This document shows positions 4,541 through 5,620 of a stretch of DNA of 5,620 nt, in pieces. The stretch's first letter is position 1. Every line of letters starts with the position of its first letter. The position numbers and the translations under genes were made by a program. Source of the stretch: JANRIC01 sp033765345 (lineage in GTDB: Bacteria; Bacteroidota; Bacteroidia; Cytophagales; Microscillaceae); contig JANRIC010000155.1 of assembly GCA_033765345.1 (NCBI GenBank), positions 1 through 5,620 of the forward strand, read 5' to 3'. The notes beneath the pieces were generated by a model. It ran no database searches and was not told where the DNA came from. It worked only from the letters and a program-made list of their open reading frames with translations.

Positions 4541-5620
4541 ATGAAAACAAATCAAAAAATACCGTATGGCGTGAGTGACTTTGCAACCCTTATCCAAAGT
4601 CGGAGTTATTTTATGGACAATACGCCATATATTGAGCTATTAGAAAATATGGGGGAAAGGTTTTTATTCTTTTTTCGTCCTCGCCGATTTGGTAAAAGTT
4701 TGTTTTTGTCTATGTTGTCTTATTATTATGGCACCCAGCATAAAGATAAGTTTGAAGCTTTGTTTGGAGCGCAGTACATCGGCAAGCACCCCACGCCTTT
4801 GGCAAATCAATATGCAGTTTTGGTTTTTAATTTTAGTGGGATTGACACGACTAGCCCTGATAAAACCCACGAGGCTTTTTTAGAATCTATTAGGGTGAGT
4901 ATCAAGAAATTTATGGATGCCTACTTACCTGAATTGCCCGAAAATGATGTTGAAAAAATATTAAGCAAAAAATCGCCTGCTATTTTAGTAAATTACTTTT
5001 TCGAGTATTGCAAGCATCTTAAAATCTACCTTTTGATAGATGAATACGACCATTTTACGAATGAAATCTTGGCCTATGACTTTGGGCAGTTCAAGGAGAT
5101 TGTTACCGGAGATGGTTATGTGCGTAAGTTTTATGAAGTCATCAAAAATGCTACTTGGGAAGGGATCGTAGATAGAATATTGATGATGGGGGTCACTCCC
5201 GTTACCTTAGATTCTTTGACGAGTGGGTTTAACATCGGACGCAATATATCCAACACCTTGGTGATGCACGAAATGCTGGGGTTTACCCACGTCCAAGTAG
5301 AGGAATTGGTGGAGGCTTTTTTAGAACCTGACGCAGCCCACAAGGCATTCATTATGAGTGAGTTGAAAAAGTGGTACAATGGCTATAAGTTTAGCGAATA
5401 TGCTGAAAAGCTCATGTATAACCCTGACATGGTCTTGTATTTTTTATCAGAACATCTTTTGCAGAGGGAGTTTCCTCGCAAAATGTTAGACACCAATATC
5501 GCCAGTGACTATGGCAAGATGAAAAATATCTTTCGTATAAAAAATCCGGAGCAAAACGATGAAGTGTTAAAAGATATTGTAGAAGGCAAGGATTTGTATG
5601 CGATGCTTACCCAGCAATTT
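4541..5620 (+). CDS. AAA-ATPase-like protein of the DUF1703-associated family (3' end outside window)
   Basis: The frame is open for 360 codons from ATG 4541 to the last base. Residues 8-30 (PYGVSDFATLIQ, then YFMDNTPYI) are the family’s opening motif; residues 46-53 (RPRRFGKS) are its divergent Walker A loop binding ATP phosphate, followed by LFLSMLSYYYG; residues 164-170 (LLIDEYD) are Walker B; GVTPVTLDSLTSGFNI (217-232) and KWYNGYKF (277-284) are further hallmarks. This is the ‘AAA-ATPase-like’ family (PF09820), ordinarily ~500-580 residues long and ending in a PD-(D/E)XK nuclease domain (PF08011/DUF1703), which would lie beyond the window. These proteins are strongly multiplied in Bacteroidota and some other anaerobes; the biological role is not established, with defence or mobile-element functions proposed. 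The protein is cytoplasmic, with no membrane segment. The visible part has no frameshift and all nucleotide-binding motifs, so the gene appears intact so far. Confidence 0.9.
   Translation, partial: MKTNQKIPYGVSDFATLIQSRSYFMDNTPYIELLENMGERFLFFFRPRRFGKSLFLSMLSYYYGTQHKDKFEALFGAQYIGKHPTPLANQYAVLVFNFSGIDTTSPDKTHEAFLESIRVSIKKFMDAYLPELPENDVEKILSKKSPAILVNYFFEYCKHLKIYLLIDEYDHFTNEILAYDFGQFKEIVTGDGYVRKFYEVIKNATWEGIVDRILMMGVTPVTLDSLTSGFNIGRNISNTLVMHEMLGFTHVQVEELVEAFLEPDAAHKAFIMSELKKWYNGYKFSEYAEKLMYNPDMVLYFLSEHLLQREFPRKMLDTNIASDYGKMKNIFRIKNPEQNDEVLKDIVEGKDLYAMLTQQF

Noticed and set aside
1..5620. tRNA or rRNA genes
   Set aside because: No stretch with cloverleaf arms, a GGTTCGAATCC-like T-loop or conserved rRNA segments was seen on either strand.

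Overview
The window looks like an accessory region from a member of the Bacteroidota, probably of the Cytophagales/Saprospirales type. The support is indirect: start codons sit behind A/T-rich leaders without a Shine-Dalgarno sequence, there is an exact TAnnTTTG promoter box (the Bacteroidota -7 element) at 2115-2122, a signal peptide ends in the typical A|Q junction, and an AAA-ATPase of the ‘PRRFGKS’ family is present. All genes read on the + strand. I cannot name the species.

Left part (1-1451): the 3' end of a larger gene enters from the left edge. Its last ~156 residues carry E...PD...EYK residues of a PD-(D/E)XK nuclease, which fits the C-terminal toxin tip of a polymorphic toxin. Two bases after its stop begins a 325-residue protein whose middle resembles the type VI immunity (DUF3396/TsiV) pattern, so the pair is read as toxin and immunity partner. 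Base composition drops to ~28% GC from the end of the toxin through the first ~142 codons of the partner, then jumps to ~45-60%, suggesting exchange.

Middle (1452-3022): a 690-bp stretch without an intact gene holds a very AT-rich leader, a short 5' gene remnant (1738-1863) and the first copy of a ~54-bp palindromic repeat. Then comes a 213-aa PD-(D/E)XK-like protein (2142-2783) with its own promoter box. After it lies a second, inverted copy of the repeat (about 83% identical), directly abutting a 32-codon remnant of a sialidase/BNR-type C-terminus. The two inverted copies thus bracket the nuclease-like gene, and each outer edge meets a broken gene.

Right part (3023-5620): an exported M20-family amidohydrolase related to AbgB (3023-4432) in which several normally conserved active-site residues are changed, followed by a AAA-ATPase-like gene (4541 to the right edge) whose family usually ends in another PD-(D/E)XK nuclease domain, here beyond the window.

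No single pathway links the genes. The theme is nuclease-fold proteins, a toxin/immunity module, interspersed palindromic repeats and gene debris, which is typical of a rearranging genomic island. All similarities come from reading motifs by eye; no database search was run.
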